Assembly: GCA_020137815.1 (NCBI GenBank)
Contig: CM035353.1
Span: 2,620,982 to 2,684,981 of the forward strand
Length of the DNA: 64,000 nt
Reading direction: 5' to 3'
DNA from: Hormiphora californensis
Taxonomy: Eukaryota; Ctenophora; Tentaculata; Cydippida; Pleurobrachiidae
Shown here: one piece after another, positions 11,551 through 64,000 of the stretch
Layout: every line of letters begins with the position of its first letter
How positions within the stretch are numbered: position 1 is the first letter of the stretch
Translations under genes and position numbers: made by a program
Notes under the pieces: generated by a model
The model's database searches: none
What the model was told of the DNA's origin: nothing
The model's input: the letters and a program-made list of their open reading frames with translations, nothing else

Positions 11551-11985
11551 ACTGATAAATATCGGTGGGACTATCAGTACACAATCTCACGTGAGCTTAG
11601 CTCAGAAAAGATCAGTACGGTGCTGTATGTGCTCTTCGTACTGAACTGAAAGGTCACGTGGGGGTCACGTGCGCGCACTAGCCAATGACAGACCTGCATC
11701 TCACAATACACACACACACACACACCCACACCACAGCAACCAATAAGAGGGGCACGCACTCTCACTACGACAGAAAGGGCCACACCTAGAACAAGGGCGA
11801 GATTATCCGACATATCGAGAAAATATGTGCTGCAATCGAGAAAGATAAGAGAGAGATAAGTGGAGATAAACATAACAAGAGAGAGAAAAGGAGGTAGAGA
11901 GAGTTCGGTATTAGTGAGAGGAAGATATTTCACAAAAAATTACGTGTTTTTAGCTTGTTTTGAACGTTTTTTATTGATTGTTCAG
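11551..11985. other. No gene recognised
   Basis: Contains a short (AC)n run near 11700 and a GAGA-rich patch near 11850-11900. The 119-codon minus frame here has no recognisable motif. Confidence 0.4.
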
Positions 11986-12084
11986 TAAGAGGCACCACAT
12001 ACACTCACTGTACTGAAGTTTCCACCGACAGTATGTGGTGCGACGTTCTGGAGTTCGCACCGGTGCTGTATGTGGTCCCCCTAA
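11986..12084. mobile_element. Family J MITE, copy 2
   Basis: TAAGAGGCACCACATAC begins and GTATGTGGTCCCCCTAA ends a 99-bp element that abuts the family I repeat. Confidence 0.65.
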
Positions 12085-12386
12085 GGTCCAAATGAGGCAC
12101 GGAGCTTTTCTGAATCAGCTTTTCAAGATGAATCCAACGCAACCGGAATTAGCTTTTTATCTTATCGGGAAGGTTCGGTTCACTCACACTCATTTTTAGT
12201 CATTTTTGCGGCGCGAGCCAATCAGGGGCCAGAATTTCGAAATCCAGCCCTCTGATTGGCTCACACGGCCAAAAATGAAAAAAAATGAACTACACCTTCC
12301 CGATAAGATAGAAAGATAATTCCGGTTGCGTTGGATTCGTCTTGAAAAGCTGATTCAGAATACCTCCGTGCCTCATTTGGACCTTA
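12082..12386. mobile_element. Family I palindromic element, fullest copy
   Basis: Ends TAAGGTCCAAATGAGGCACG and its complement. Arms include TTCCGGTTGCGTTGGATTCG. The centre has GAGCCAATCAG in both orientations. About 305 bp and non-coding. Confidence 0.75.
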
Positions 12387-12526
12387 TACAGTATACACCG
12401 TCAGTGAACTTAACTGGTCCGGGTTTACAGTGTAACACTGTCGTCTGTCCCACGCTATCTGATCTCCAGTAAGATAACCCGGGGATTCGATTTAACGAAC
12501 AGCCAATCCGAACCGATTACATTCCA

Positions 12527-12641
12527 CAGGAACCGACCGAAACAAGTAAACGCGAACGACCAATCAGAACTCGTTATTTAGGTCACATGACTGGTTATCA
12601 GCCAATCAGGGACCAGTATTTCCTGATTCGGTCGGTTCCTG
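12527..12641. mobile_element. hAT-type MITE (family C), 8-bp TSD
   Basis: About 115 bp with inverted ends CAGGAACCGACCGAA. Flanks are ACATTCCA and ACATTCTA, an 8-bp duplication with one change. The interior (AACTCGTTATTTAGGTCAC) is shared by all copies. hAT assignment rests on the CAG end and the 8-bp TSD. Confidence 0.85.
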
Positions 12642-12943
12642 ACATTCTACAAAATAAAAAATTTGAATTTTCTGAATCGGAAGTAAATAGAAATTAAAGA
12701 ATGAATACAACACAAAGCTTCCTTGAAAAATAACTCAACAAAACCTCAAGCTCTTTAAATCAAGTGGTAAAAGTATGTTATATAGAAAGTATGCTGCTAC
12801 ACGAGAAATATTATTACTAATATCTGTTAATAACTTTTGATGTGTTCCCTCCTTTACATTCTGGCGGAGCCTGAGATCTAAGATTCAGTGACGGCTATCT
12901 CAGAGAATAGAGGTCACTAAAACCTGAGATATCAGGTCTCAAT

Positions 12944-13331
12944 GGGAAACAGTCGTGGCCTGAACCCGAGGTTCAGGCACGATTGTTTCCCCCAATGGCG
13001 GATCAAATAAGTATGCGGTTTCTTGCTTGAAACATACCAATAATCAATGTGACATGCCAATATAATGACATTCGATGTCAGACAGTGATAAAGATCTGAC
13101 AAGATCGCATCTATAATCAGATCCCGCCGCTGGGAGTGGCATATTGTATTGAATATACATATATACTGGTACAATATGCCACTCCCAGCGGCGGGATCTG
13201 ATTATAGATGTGATCTTGTCAGATCTTTATCACTGTCTGACATCGAATGTCATTATTGGCATGTCACATTGATTATTGGTATGTTTCAAGCAAGAAACCG
13301 CATACTTATTTGATCCGCCATTGGGGGAAAC
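12944..13331. mobile_element. Long palindrome (family M) with a family L terminus
   Basis: Arms of about 165 bp (12985-13147, 13166-13331) are nearly perfect complements around GAATATACATATATACTGG. The left end overlaps a family L palindrome (GGGAAACAGTCGTGGCC). Such arms would form a large cruciform. Open frames inside are by-products. Confidence 0.75.
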
Positions 13332-14079
13332 ACTCTCATAAAATATATAGCTTCGTTGGATATAATTGTAAGCTGAGATACAAAACAAAATATAATTTTA
13401 ATATTGAATAGCACCGCTACATGTGTAGAAAAATATTTAATAAAAACACAGAGAGGATAATAAAACAATGAGATAATACGAATAGCTTTGCTGCCTATAG
13501 CATGTTAAGTCTCTATTATATTGCCAACAAACTCGGCAAACAACTTGATTTGTGATTTGTACTACAAATCCGCAAAGAGCTATAGATTTTGTTATTTAAA
13601 GCTAAAAATTGCTATAAACTTGTTAACTACATGAACTGTAGCTAACAACAAAATCCATAATTCATGGCGGACGAGAATATGGGCTTCAAACGGCCAGTCT
13701 CCTTCTATTTTTGTAACACAATTTTAAATTGGATCCATCGCATCCTATTCTCGCTGCGCGACCTCGATCTCACTCAGGCATCAATGTGGCCAACATTTTA
13801 AACAATAAAGGCTAATCTTCATCTAATATTTTTTGAAGTTATCATTTTTGTGAACAGTCAAACTTATATACATATGTAGATTTACAGGTCTCCTTGGGGG
13901 TTGCCTAGGTTGCTACTGTAAACTTTAAAAGTGTTTTTCAACTTTTGCAAAACGCAATAAACTCTTTACAAAAATTCACATTTCACTGCACACATGTAAG
14001 TACAAATTTCTCATATTAACATGTACTACAACTGTTTACTGTGAACATGGGACTTGTCACCCAAAATATATAATTGTCC
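13332..14079. other. Region downstream of the kinase stop codon; no gene seen
   Basis: AT-rich DNA just beyond the PI3K stop on the minus strand. It should contain the 3' UTR and polyadenylation signal. A patch at 13730-13780 resembles 37645-37680. Confidence 0.4.
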
Positions 14080-55246
<41,167 letters not shown>

Positions 55247-56396
55247 CTGGAGGAAAAAGGGAAAAGTAGTATTTGGAGATTTACCGTAATATAACCTCAT
55301 GCAGTAAAGTGCGAATGGTAATAATGTGAACCGGGGGCACGTATCCTAATTAATTCGATTTGTGCGTGCTACATCTACACCAAGTTCCTGATGACCTTAA
55401 ATCTTGATCCTGAAAGCATTGGAAAGATAATTTTAAGACCTTTTCAATACAACCAAGATCAAGTCTTTATCTCATCAGGAACCAATAATATGATTGAAAT
55501 GGTTTGTAACGTACAAATCGACAAATGTAAACGCCCCCAGTTCATTTAAACCGGGAGAATATAAACTTCCTCCTATAGACCCCAATTTACACTATATCCC
55601 CCCCCCCCCCCGAACATCCCGGTAAATCGGAGTCCGACTGTATATCGAGGTGAAAATGTAAATTCGTGGGAAGTTTATCCGTCCCGTAAATCGGAGTTCC
55701 GGTAAATCGGGGTTACGGTAAATCGAGGTTTCGGTAAAAAGGGTCAGACGGCAAGAATTTGGGGGGAAATTGGTCGTGTGGGGGGGGGGGGGGGCTAGGA
55801 GGATATACTGAACCTTGGAAGTTATTAACAGTGTCTTGCTGCGTTTCATAGTTGTATTCCGTCCTATACATGTTGTTTACGTGTATTGTGTACTGCATTG
55901 AATTGTACTCTTTCTCGTGGTCTGCCACCTGCAGGAAGGAAATGTGTTGAATTGGGTAACCATGGTAACGCGTTTTTTTTTTTTTTTTTTTTCTCGCGAC
56001 CTCTCCGCGTCCTTAGTGTCACCGAAGGCTATGATTGGGGCCCTTTGTGAAACTACGAAACTCCCAATGCCCCTTGTTTGCCCCCAGTACCTTCTCGGCC
56101 CGGCGCTGGTCATCCTGGTCACACCTGGATTCTGGTATCCAGGCGTGACCAACAAAGTGACTACCCAACTTAGACAAACAAAGTTTGGTCCGGCGTCTGG
56201 TACAACGGCACATCCTATACATCGCTTGGCTAGCGGGGGGAACTTAAACAGGGCCGCCTTGACCTCTCATTTGAGCCTAGGGTGCGCGGAGCCCAGATCA
56301 ATTGATATTATACCGATTGATATGTGCTGTTTGGTCAAGACTGCACCCTGCCAAGTGTGGTATTCCCAGATCTTGAAAAGTAGAATGAAACGAGAG
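55247..56396. other. Region upstream of known PI3K exons; repeats, no exon recognised
   Basis: Holds a short inverted repeat at 55390-55490 (AAGTTCCTGATGACC), family A pieces at 55600-55745, a G run at 55780 and a T run at 55974. The missing N-terminal PI3K exons could be here, but I could not identify them. Confidence 0.4.
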
Positions 56397-56398
56397 GC

Positions 56399-56522
<124 letters not shown>

Positions 56523-57097
56523 CGGGAGATAGACAGGAGTTAGGTTGGAAGGTGGAGCCTGGGGGTCGGGGAACACTGCGCTGACAAGCGCAAAGGTGGC
56601 CCCATCTAATGCCCATCCCCCAAAAAATTGACCCACTTGATAACAGTGCAGTTTGATTACAAAGTTTGTTTTTAAAGTTTGTGGACTAAGTTCTGGTAGT
56701 GAGTAATTTTGACAACAGGGCTTTTTAAATGTATGTGTTACCTACCAATAACCAACACGGACTGACAAACTTACAAACTTGGTAACGCGTTTACCCTCGA
56801 TAAATAATGGTGACTACCATGGCAACCATGGTAACGCGGTTACCCTCGATATAATATATTACAAACCATTATATATAATGGTTTGTATAGCTACATTAAC
56901 CAGTTGGTTTAAAGATGTATATTTGTTTAATTCCTTAACCAGAAAGCAGAACGGCCATGTGTAATGGTTACCACTAACTGATCGTAATGAGGTTACCAGT
57001 GCTACACGGATGATCATACATTCTACTTTATGAAGAAATTGTCTCAGAAAAACTCCGTTCATGGTAGGGGATTTCCAGACCACAGTCAGACACTACC

Positions 57098-57275
57098 CTC
57101 GGTTACACATTGTATACTGGTAACCCTTGGTTACACATGATATACTGGTAACCCTTGGTTACACATTATATACTGGTAACCCTTGGTTACACATTATATA
57201 CTGGTAACCCTTGGTTACACATTATATACTGGTAACCCTTGGTTACACATTATATACTGGTACCCTTGGTTACCC
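57098..57275. repeat. 28-bp minisatellite upstream of tectonin gene 1
   Basis: About six units of CTTGGTTACACATTATATAC plus TGGTAACC. A degenerate counterpart lies near 61330-61430, part of the duplication that produced the second tectonin gene. Confidence 0.88.
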
Positions 57276-57366
57276 TTGGTTACCCATAACATACTGGTTA
57301 TCATTGGTGTGTTCCAAACTTTATGACAGAGCAGAGCAACGTGGAAAAAGTCTTCCCCAGTGATTT

Positions 57367-57399
<33 letters not shown>

Positions 57400-57680
57400 C
57401 TCTCTCTACTCTCTCTCATCTCTCTCTCTCGCTCTCATCTCTCTCATCCTCTCTTCCTTCTCTCTCTCTCCTCTATCTCCGGCTCACGGCTCTCTCTCTC
57501 CTCTCTCTCTCGTCTCTCTCCTCCTCATATCTCTCACTCTCTCTCTCTCCTCTCCCTCTCCCGGGGTATTCTCTCTCTCTCTCTCTCTCCGACTCTCCTT
57601 CTGCTCTCTCGGTCCCTTGCTCTCTCCCCTGCCTCCTTCTCCTCTCTCTCCACTCTCTCTCTCCTCTCCTACCATTTCCT
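57367..57680. repeat. CT-rich tract upstream of tectonin gene 1
   Basis: Imperfect (CT)n about 300 bp long. A shorter tract precedes gene 2 of the pair. May act as a GAGA-type promoter feature, which is inference. Confidence 0.85.
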
Positions 57681-57748
57681 GTTGATAGGTTTATAAACCT
57701 TGTGGTTTTGGAAACCACAGTTATTAATCAGTGCAGTTGAGAGCTGGT

Positions 57749-57755
57749 TATATAT
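57749..57755 (+). promoter_or_regulatory. TATA box of tectonin gene 1
   Basis: TATATAT about 120 bp before the start codon, in a segment (CAGTTGCATTGATCGTACTG) conserved at the second copy. Confidence 0.5.
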
Positions 57756-57874
57756 CAGTTGCATTGATCGTACTGCTGTTACCGGCTGCGTGAGACGAAG
57801 ACAAGAGCTTACTTTGTTTTTTTTCTTTTTCGTTATTTCCATTTTCAATCCACACCTCTCTCTAAACAGAAAGG

Positions 57875-59087
57875 ATGTTTCGTCAAATTATCCTGGTTCT
57901 TGCCCTGGTCGCCCTGGCTCAGAGCAGGCGGATGAAGTTGGTACCAAAGTGGGCACGAATTGGTGGCTCACTTAACAGGTGTTCCATCGGTGCCAAGGGA
58001 ATTTGGGGAGTCAACAAGAACCAAGACATCTTCCACATGGCGGGAGGAAAGTGGAAGCACATCAAAGGAAAACTGGTTCACGTGTCTAGTGGAAGACATG
58101 TTTGGGGAGTGAACAAGGCTGATAACATTTACATTCACCGTGGAGGACACAAATGGCAGCATATTGGAGGCAAACTAACAAACGTGAGTTAAAATCCATT
58201 ATATTTACAGTTAAACCTCGATATATATAATCAATAAACTCGGGTTTATATGTAGCGGGTCGCCCGCTAGGGTGATTCGCTACACCATATACTGCCCGAC
58301 CTGCGAAACCCGAGTCCCGACCAAAGGGACGGGTTTATACTTTATATAAGCAAGGATTTATTGATTATAAGTTTTACTGTATGTATTATATTACTGGATC
58401 TACCGTATAATAGTGCCTAATGCTCCATTTTCCACAGATTGATTGCAGTAACAGGGGCCACGTTTGGGGTGTCAACAGACAGCAGCACATCTATAGGCGA
58501 CATGGACGTGGTTGGGCAAAGATTGATGGAGCTGCTATCCAGGCTTCCGTTGGTTTCGCTGGTGTCTGGGTTGTGAACAAAATTCACAATATTTACCACA
58601 GGAAGGGCACCTTTGGCGACCGACCCGGAAACGGAGCCGGGGTACGTTATATGATTAAAATCAGCTTAAATTCGTTGGAATTAATTAGGGGTTTGCAATA
58701 TAAAATTTTTAATAAAAATAGGCATCATTGATGCACTCCTGCTGTGTACTGCAGTAAGAGGTCCCTTAGCTGCTTAGGGGTCCCTTACCACTAAACTTGC
58801 TTTAAAAGTGTTGTCAATCCAATAAATCTAATCAAATCCTCCTCCGTCCCTCTCAGTGGATCCATATTCCTGGAAAACTGCAGTGGGTTGCCTCTGGTCA
58901 TGGCGTTGTTGTTGGAGTGAACAAGGCACACAATATCTACTACCGAACCGTGGACCCCCGTCACCCCGTTGGAACCAAGTGGGTTCACGTCCCCGGGAAA
59001 CTGATCCAGATTGATGTCCACGGCAACACTGTGGTGGGAGTTAACGTACAAAATTTCATCTTTAAGGCTCCTCTTGCCAAGGCTTAA
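57875..59087 (+). CDS. Secreted tectonin-type lectin, 247 aa
   Basis: Exons 57875-58183, 58438-58641 and 58857-59087 (744 nt, phase 0 throughout). A signal peptide is evident (MFRQIILVLALVALAQ). The rest is six repeats of about 35 residues carrying W-G-V-N or V-G-V-N and I-Y followed by W-x-H-I-x-G-K-L. This is the six-bladed propeller pattern of tectonins and tachylectin-1-like proteins, which bind bacterial or glycan surfaces and act in innate defence (family knowledge). Splice sites are GTGAGT/CCACAG and GTACGT/CTCAG. Confidence 0.92.
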
Positions 59088-59160
59088 GATGGAACGATGA
59101 ATGACAGAAGACATACAAAAATATTTATATATACTTTGATTTTCAAACATCATAATTTTC

Positions 59161-59212
59161 TTGAGTTTTAAGTTTCGCGGGCGGGGCGGGTGAAACACAG
59201 TCTGGCTAGGCA
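59161..59212. mobile_element. Family E element, end fragment
   Basis: TTTCGCGGGCGGGGCGGGTG through TGGCTAGGCAA; the other end is absent. Confidence 0.55.
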
Positions 59213-59359
59213 ACATATTTTGTAAAGATATCATAATACACACATCTTGATCTCACGGCGCATCTCGCATCATGGGGGGATAGATCGAAGACCAGCCCCT
59301 CAACCTCTTCCTGTTATTCTTCCCAATTCCCACCTCTTCCTGTTATTCTTCCCAACGGT

Positions 59360-59510
59360 GGACGAACAGACGGAAACTTTTAGTTAACTCCACGATCTGC
59401 TGATTTCTAAACCCTGAATGATCTTTTTAGCACGTGCATGCTAAAAAGATCATACGGGTGAATGCCTTCGGCCCAATTCCCACCTTCGGCATTCACCCGG
59501 GCAGGGTGAA
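59360..59510. repeat. Family P dispersed repeat
   Basis: CACGATCTGCTGATTTCTAA, a hairpin of GATCTTTTTAGCACGTGC and then a GGGTGAATGCCTTCGG hairpin broken by a 16-bp insertion (CCAATTCCCACCTTCG region). Confidence 0.65.
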
Positions 59511-60204
59511 CTTCATTCCCCTGAAGTGTTGTGAAATCCCGTCCTGCCAGCATCTTTAGTATCGCGATAAACTTCTGTATTTAGGTTTATAGATGTATAT
59601 CGTACTATTATCCTTATTATAATTTGCAAATGAACGTCGTAGTGATGATGACCTATCCACACGTGCAAATAGAGGGGGGTTGCCAAGGAGGTGGCTTGGG
59701 AGGGGTATTGGAGGGGGGATACTGCACGTGCATGTTGTTGGTTGTTTGTTGTGTGTTCCTGTGGTGTTCCTGTGGTGTTTTGGGATCTACTGCTGGGGCC
59801 GCCATGATTACCAAAGCCTTTCTACCTACGTACCCCGGTTGATTCTCTACACAGCTACAATTCTACGGATCTTTATCACCTGATTACACACATGTTATTC
59901 AGCGGGATTTCCTTTGATCACCAGCGCTCTACCACTACCAACCTTCGTATTATTTAGTCTTTACCCCGACATGGAGAGACGAAGATTGAGAGGGGGGGGG
60001 GTAGACATATAAGAGACGGGTGGGGGGTTGTTGTAAGACTACAGTGTGACGTTTTTTTACCAAATATGGCATTTTGCACGTGCAGGTTTAGAGGTGGAGT
60101 ACTATAGCTGGAGTGGGGCCAGGGATGGGAGCCGTTACCAAGGATTGTGCTAAAGTAAAATGAGGATGCGCACACAGACCTAAAGGAGTTCCAAAATAGT
60201 AAGT
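59511..60204. other. No gene recognised
   Basis: G-rich patches near 59660-59720 and 59990-60030. Short frames only. Confidence 0.45.
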
Positions 60205-60750
60205 CTTTTCCCTTTTACTCTAGACGTTTTGGGCAAAATCCCAATGATCATTTTGGGAAACTTCCTTGAAAGGATTGGGCCCAAACAATGACCCAACCCT
60301 TTTGCAAAAAAGCCCTTTTTTTAAAAGGGTCTTTGGGTTTTCCCCAAAGGGTATTTTTTTGTTTTTAAACCCCCCCCTTTTTAATTTCTCTTCAAAAGGT
60401 TGGGGAAGTTTAAATTTATCGAAGGGGGAAGGGAAAAGGCTGGGGGGACAAAGGAAAAAAAACCCGGGGTTTAACATTTTGGGGTTTTAAATTGATAGGA
60501 ACCCGTACCCGTTTTTTACCCCGTTTAAGAACCCGGGGGAAACTAGTAGAAAGGCTTTTGGAAAAATCCCCATGGGGGGAAAAGGGGGAAAAAAAATGAG
60601 GGGGGGGGGGAAAAAGGAGGGGAGGAGGGGAGAGGGGGGGGGAGAGGAAGGGGGGGGGGGGGGGAAGGAGAGGGGGGGAAGGGAGGGGAGGGGGGAAGAA
60701 GGAAAAGGGAGAAAGGGGGGGAAAAAGGGGAGGGGGGGGAACCTCTTTTA
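60205..60750. other. Homopolymer-rich stretch, probably poor sequence quality
   Basis: Runs of doubled and tripled bases, then almost pure G/A with G runs up to about 12. It resembles failing base calls rather than genomic DNA. Frames here should not be trusted. Confidence 0.55.
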
Positions 60751-61269
60751 TCTCGTTTTTGTGATAGACGATAAGGAGAACTCTTAACGCGCCCACAGGA
60801 TACGTTTAATTGAATACATAGAGTAGAATCGTTTTTTTCTCGTAGATACCTCACGTAAGCACCTGTTTTTCATCTCGATCGCTGCGTGCCCAGAATTTTT
60901 GCTGATTCTATGACCCGATACTTCGTTGTTTTTGGGCCGGTTGCAAGAAAAACAAAGACAGGTCCCTTTTTTGTTATTAGTGGGTGTGTCAAAAAGTCGA
61001 GTTAACGTTGGGCGACACGTCAGGAAATGGGCTATATTTGTAAAAAATGTAGGGCCAGTTTGTGTTCAATTAAGCACAATTAAATGAAATTAGCAAGAGA
61101 TGTGTGCAGATTTCAGTCGGGGTTTACTTTAGTGGGTTCGGTTGTTAATTTCTGATAACAGAAGAAGGTTAAGGGACTAGGGGAATGTGTTAATTCATCT
61201 ATGGAGCGAAGGGGGGTAACGGTGCGACATCGGAGGATCATACAGGCGGACGGAGCGAGAAAGTTTTGT

Positions 61270-61510
61270 TAGCAGACGAAAAACTCCGTTCAGGTAGGGG
61301 AGTTTCCAGTCCACAGTAAGGGACACTAACCTCGGTTGTTTAAATATTATAGATACTTGGTTAACCCTTGTAACCACATGATATATGGTGCTCTTGTTTA
61401 CCCTGGTTTACAAATAGTTATACTGGAGTACCCCTTGGCGGTGCTCCAAACTTTATGATAGAACAGTAGCAAGTGGAAAAAGTCTTCCCCAGTTGATTTT
61501 CCGATGATAT
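61270..61510. repeat. Duplicated tectonin upstream segment
   Basis: AAAACTCCGTTCAGGTAGGG and GTGGAAAAAGTCTTCCCCAG match 57052-57080 and 57339-57360. Marks an upstream boundary of the tectonin duplication. Confidence 0.65.
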
Positions 61511-61576
61511 GAAGGGTCGTGTGGAAAAAGAAGGCCTGAGGAAGGTGAAGTGATATAAAAAGGCAGTTAGGTAGAG

Positions 61577-62220
61577 AGAGAGAGAGAAGAGAAGTGAGGA
61601 GAGTCGCAGGGATGGAGTGGAGCTTGGTGCAGAGAGAGGAGAGATGGAGAGAGAGAGAAGAGAGAGAGGAGAGAAGAGAACGAGAGAGATAGCGAGAGAA
61701 AGGAGAGAAAAAGAAAAAGAGGACGAAGGTTGGAGAAGGGACGGAGGGAGTTATGGCGGTCTTTTGTTCTGATTGGGTTGATGCGCTTGGTTTGTGTTGG
61801 GAGAAGAGAGGAGAGAGAGAGAGCTGAGAGAGATGGAGAGCGCGATAGTAGAGCGGAGGAGAGCGATGAGAGTAGGAGAGGCGAGAGGGAGGAGAGAGAG
61901 AGGAGAGAGGAGAGTAGAGAAGAGAGAGAGAGAGAGCGAGAGAGAGAGAGAGGCGAGAGCGAGCGATAGAGATAGAGAGAGAGAGAGGAGAGAGAGGAGA
62001 GAGACGGGAAGAGCCCAGAAGAGGAGTTCGCTTCTCTCTCGATAGTCTCTCTCGCTCTCGTCTCTCTCGCTCTCTCGCTCTCTCTCTCTCTCTCTCTCTG
62101 CCTGCTCTCTTCTAGATCGTCTCTCTTGCATCTCAGCTATTTTCTTATCTCTCGACTCTCTCTTATTCTCTTTTTTCTCCTTCTCTCTCTCTTCGCCTCT
62201 TCTCTCCTCTCTCTCTCTGA
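61577..62220. repeat. GA tract facing a CT tract
   Basis: Imperfect (GA)n to about 62020 followed by imperfect (CT)n to 62218. Long frames on both strands are repeat artefacts. Confidence 0.9.
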
Positions 62221-62279
62221 AATGACACAGATATGGGACTGACTATTCACGTTGCGTTGACAAAAGTCGAACAGACGGC

Positions 62280-63060
62280 GCCTCTGCTTAAATTGGAGGT
62301 ATGGGTTGTCACCCACAAATGTGGCTTGAGATTGAGTGCGTCTTGACGGGTCGGAGCAAAAGTTGTGGCATGGATATGGATGCCATTCGGAAGAATTGCG
62401 TGTGGGGGTGATAATCAGCGGGGGGGCACAGGGAAACAGTTCTCGGGCCCCAATCTTTTGAATTTCTTGAACGCATTGGAAGACGAGGTAATTGATTGCG
62501 TATTTCTGAGCTTCTTCGCAGGATGGACTCTCGAGTTGGAAGGCGTCGAAACCGAGGACGGGACGCGAAAAGCTACATGAATGACCCTACAGCCGTGCTA
62601 CAGTGGGCGGGAGCAAAGCAACATGGTTTGCTCAATGAGAATAAATATGAGCTCATGGGTACATTATGCCATACTCGGGAATTACACTCTTGGATCACCC
62701 TAACCTATGCTGGCGTTCAATACAATTACCAGGGTGCGGATTCAACACCATCAGAACCAACTTCCGAGATTTGGGCAAGCCACGGTCTTCTGACGATCTC
62801 TCCTGAGAGTGCCCCACTTATGTCAGCGTTCCGAGCTACTAGAGGGCAGGCGTGATGGCACAGGGGTCGTGGTCAGTGTGTTAGCCAGCCGGGAATCGGG
62901 AACTATAATGCTCACTCTCCATAAGAGTATGGTGAGGGAGCACGATGGAATGACTGCTCCAGTGATGGTGCCCCCAGATGGGGGAGAGTATACAACTCCG
63001 GGCATCGTCACGAGAGGTTCACTGCTAAGATAGCAGGTCAAAGGATAGAGGATTAGCTGG
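62280..63060 (+). other. Coding-like repeat region of unknown identity
   Basis: Balanced composition, unlike its surroundings. Frames at 62365-62580 and 62496-62855 overlap in different phases; the second includes LQWAGAKQHGLLNENKYELM. Possibly a decayed retroelement body, since a LINE 3' piece follows. Not recognised. Confidence 0.3.
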
Positions 63061-63293
63061 GACCGCTTGGACTATCCTGGGTCTATGTCACTTCTAAACG
63101 GAAGGCAGTGAGCTATACATCATAATCCACAGCATAGATTTCCATAAGCATACCTACCGAAGGTCATGTGACCTTCCACCGAAACCCGAGCATTGGCTGA
63201 AGGCGGTGCGTGTGATACGATCTCGCAGTAGGGGTCAAGAGGCAAGAAAAAAGAGAAAAACTTTCTCATATCAGCTCAGTATTGGGGGACTAA

Positions 63294-63506
63294 GTGGGTC
63301 CTAGGTTGTGGAATTCACTACCTAAAAACCTTCGAGAACTTGCAGGCCAGGGTGAATTTAAGGCGAATCTGGATAGCTTCCTTCGTGAAGTGCCAGACCT
63401 ACCGCCTACACCCGGATATTCATCACAGAACAGAAACTCACTAAACGAGTGGTGCTGTGGATCCGGAATGATAAACAAGGCGGTCCGTGAAAGGATGGCC
63501 CTCTGA
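63294..63506 (+). pseudogene. LINE (CR1/L2/Jockey-like) reverse transcriptase C-terminus, fragment
   Basis: GPRLWNSLPKNLRELAGQGE then FKANLDSFLREVPDLPP and PGYSSQNRNSLNEW. L-W-N-S-L-P followed by F-K-x-x-L is the hallmark of the last domain of many non-LTR retrotransposon polymerases. No catalytic part is present. Confidence 0.7.
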
Positions 63507-63539
63507 GGATAGGAACATTTCAAAAGTATCAAAAGTAAG

Positions 63540-63540
<1 letters not shown>

Positions 63541-63634
<94 letters not shown>
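63541..63634. repeat. (CT)n microsatellite upstream of tectonin gene 2
   Basis: Nearly pure CT, followed by CTACCATTTCCTGTTGATAG as at 57667, showing the duplicated promoter. Confidence 0.95.
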
Positions 63635-63637
<3 letters not shown>

Positions 63638-63693
63638 CCATTTCCTGTTGATAGGTTTATAAACCTAGTGCAGTTGAAAGAGTTTAGAGCTGT

Positions 63694-63700
63694 TATATAT
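63694..63700 (+). promoter_or_regulatory. TATA box of tectonin gene 2
   Basis: TATATAT in the same context as at 57749. Confidence 0.5.
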
Positions 63701-63817
63701 CAGTTGCATTGATCGTACTGCTGTTACCGGCTGCGTGAGACGAAGACAAGAGCTTACTTTGCTTTTTTTCTTTCGTTATTCCCATTTTCAATCCACACCT
63801 CTGTCTAAACAGAAAGG

Positions 63818-64000
63818 ATGTTTCGTCAAATTATCCTGGTTCTGGCCCTGGTCGCCCTGTCTCAGAGCAGGCGGATGAAGTTGGTACCAATGTGGGCACG
63901 AATTGGTGGCTCACTTAACAGGTGTTCCATCGGTGCCAAGGGAATTTGGGGAGTCAACAAGAACCAAGACATCTTCCACATGACGGGAAGAAAGTGGAAG
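63818..64000 (+). CDS. Second tectonin-type lectin, 5' part (runs off the window)
   Basis: 61 codons seen, beginning MFRQIILVLALVALSQSRR. Nearly identical to the gene at 57875, with A-to-S, K-to-M and a few other changes. The signal peptide and first W-G-V-N blade are intact. Tandem paralogue. Confidence 0.9.
   Translation, partial: MFRQIILVLALVALSQSRRMKLVPMWARIGGSLNRCSIGAKGIWGVNKNQDIFHMTGRKWK

Overview
The window is animal nuclear DNA. Genes have many small exons with GT-AG introns, several only about 56-63 bases long. Between them lies a very dense crowd of non-autonomous DNA transposons, palindromes, minisatellites and (CT)n runs. The short introns and a secreted tectonin-type lectin suggest a marine invertebrate, plausibly a demosponge. 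That assignment is inference and needs a database search. Nothing prokaryotic, viral or CRISPR-like was found.

Layout. (1) 0-14 kb: almost all repeats, plus two plus-strand exons (9305-9409, 10244-10357) that look like the 3' end of an unrecognised gene. (2) 14-55.2 kb, minus strand: a class I phosphoinositide 3-kinase catalytic subunit (p110 type). I placed 18 exons covering the Ras-binding region, C2, helical (PIK) and kinase domains down to the stop codon. Reading phases agree at every junction except the exon 5/6 boundary, which is unresolved. The N-terminal exons lie beyond 55.25 kb or were not recognised. (3) 31.2-53.6 kb, plus strand, inside one 24.6-kb intron of that kinase: four tandem paralogues (464, 473, 473 and 474 aa) of a multi-pass membrane protein. 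All four have the same eight-exon structure and the same phases. The C-terminal part resembles ferroportin/SLC40 of the major facilitator superfamily; the rest I do not recognise. (4) 57.8-59.1 kb, plus strand: a complete three-exon secreted tectonin (six-bladed lectin, 247 aa). A second copy starts at 63818 and runs off the window. Between them are GA/CT-rich DNA, a LINE 3' fragment and a stretch that looks like poor base calling (60.2-60.75 kb).

Transposons. Paralogous empty sites and target-site duplications (TSDs) let many insertions be read directly. There is a hAT-type MITE family (8-bp TSD), a second 8-bp-TSD family that shrinks to about 50 bp, a pogo/Tigger-like family (TA), a Harbinger-like family (TAA), TTAA foldbacks, and Mutator-like foldbacks with 9-bp TSDs of 81 bp to 3.5 kb. 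The kinase introns also carry tandem repeats that copy its splice sites.

How the genes relate. The kinase gene is the host and the transporter array is nested antisense within it. The array grew by tandem duplication, with at least one apparent gene-conversion patch. All clear mobile insertions in these genes sit in introns or flanks. Gene 1 of the array has a frameshifted C-terminal tail.
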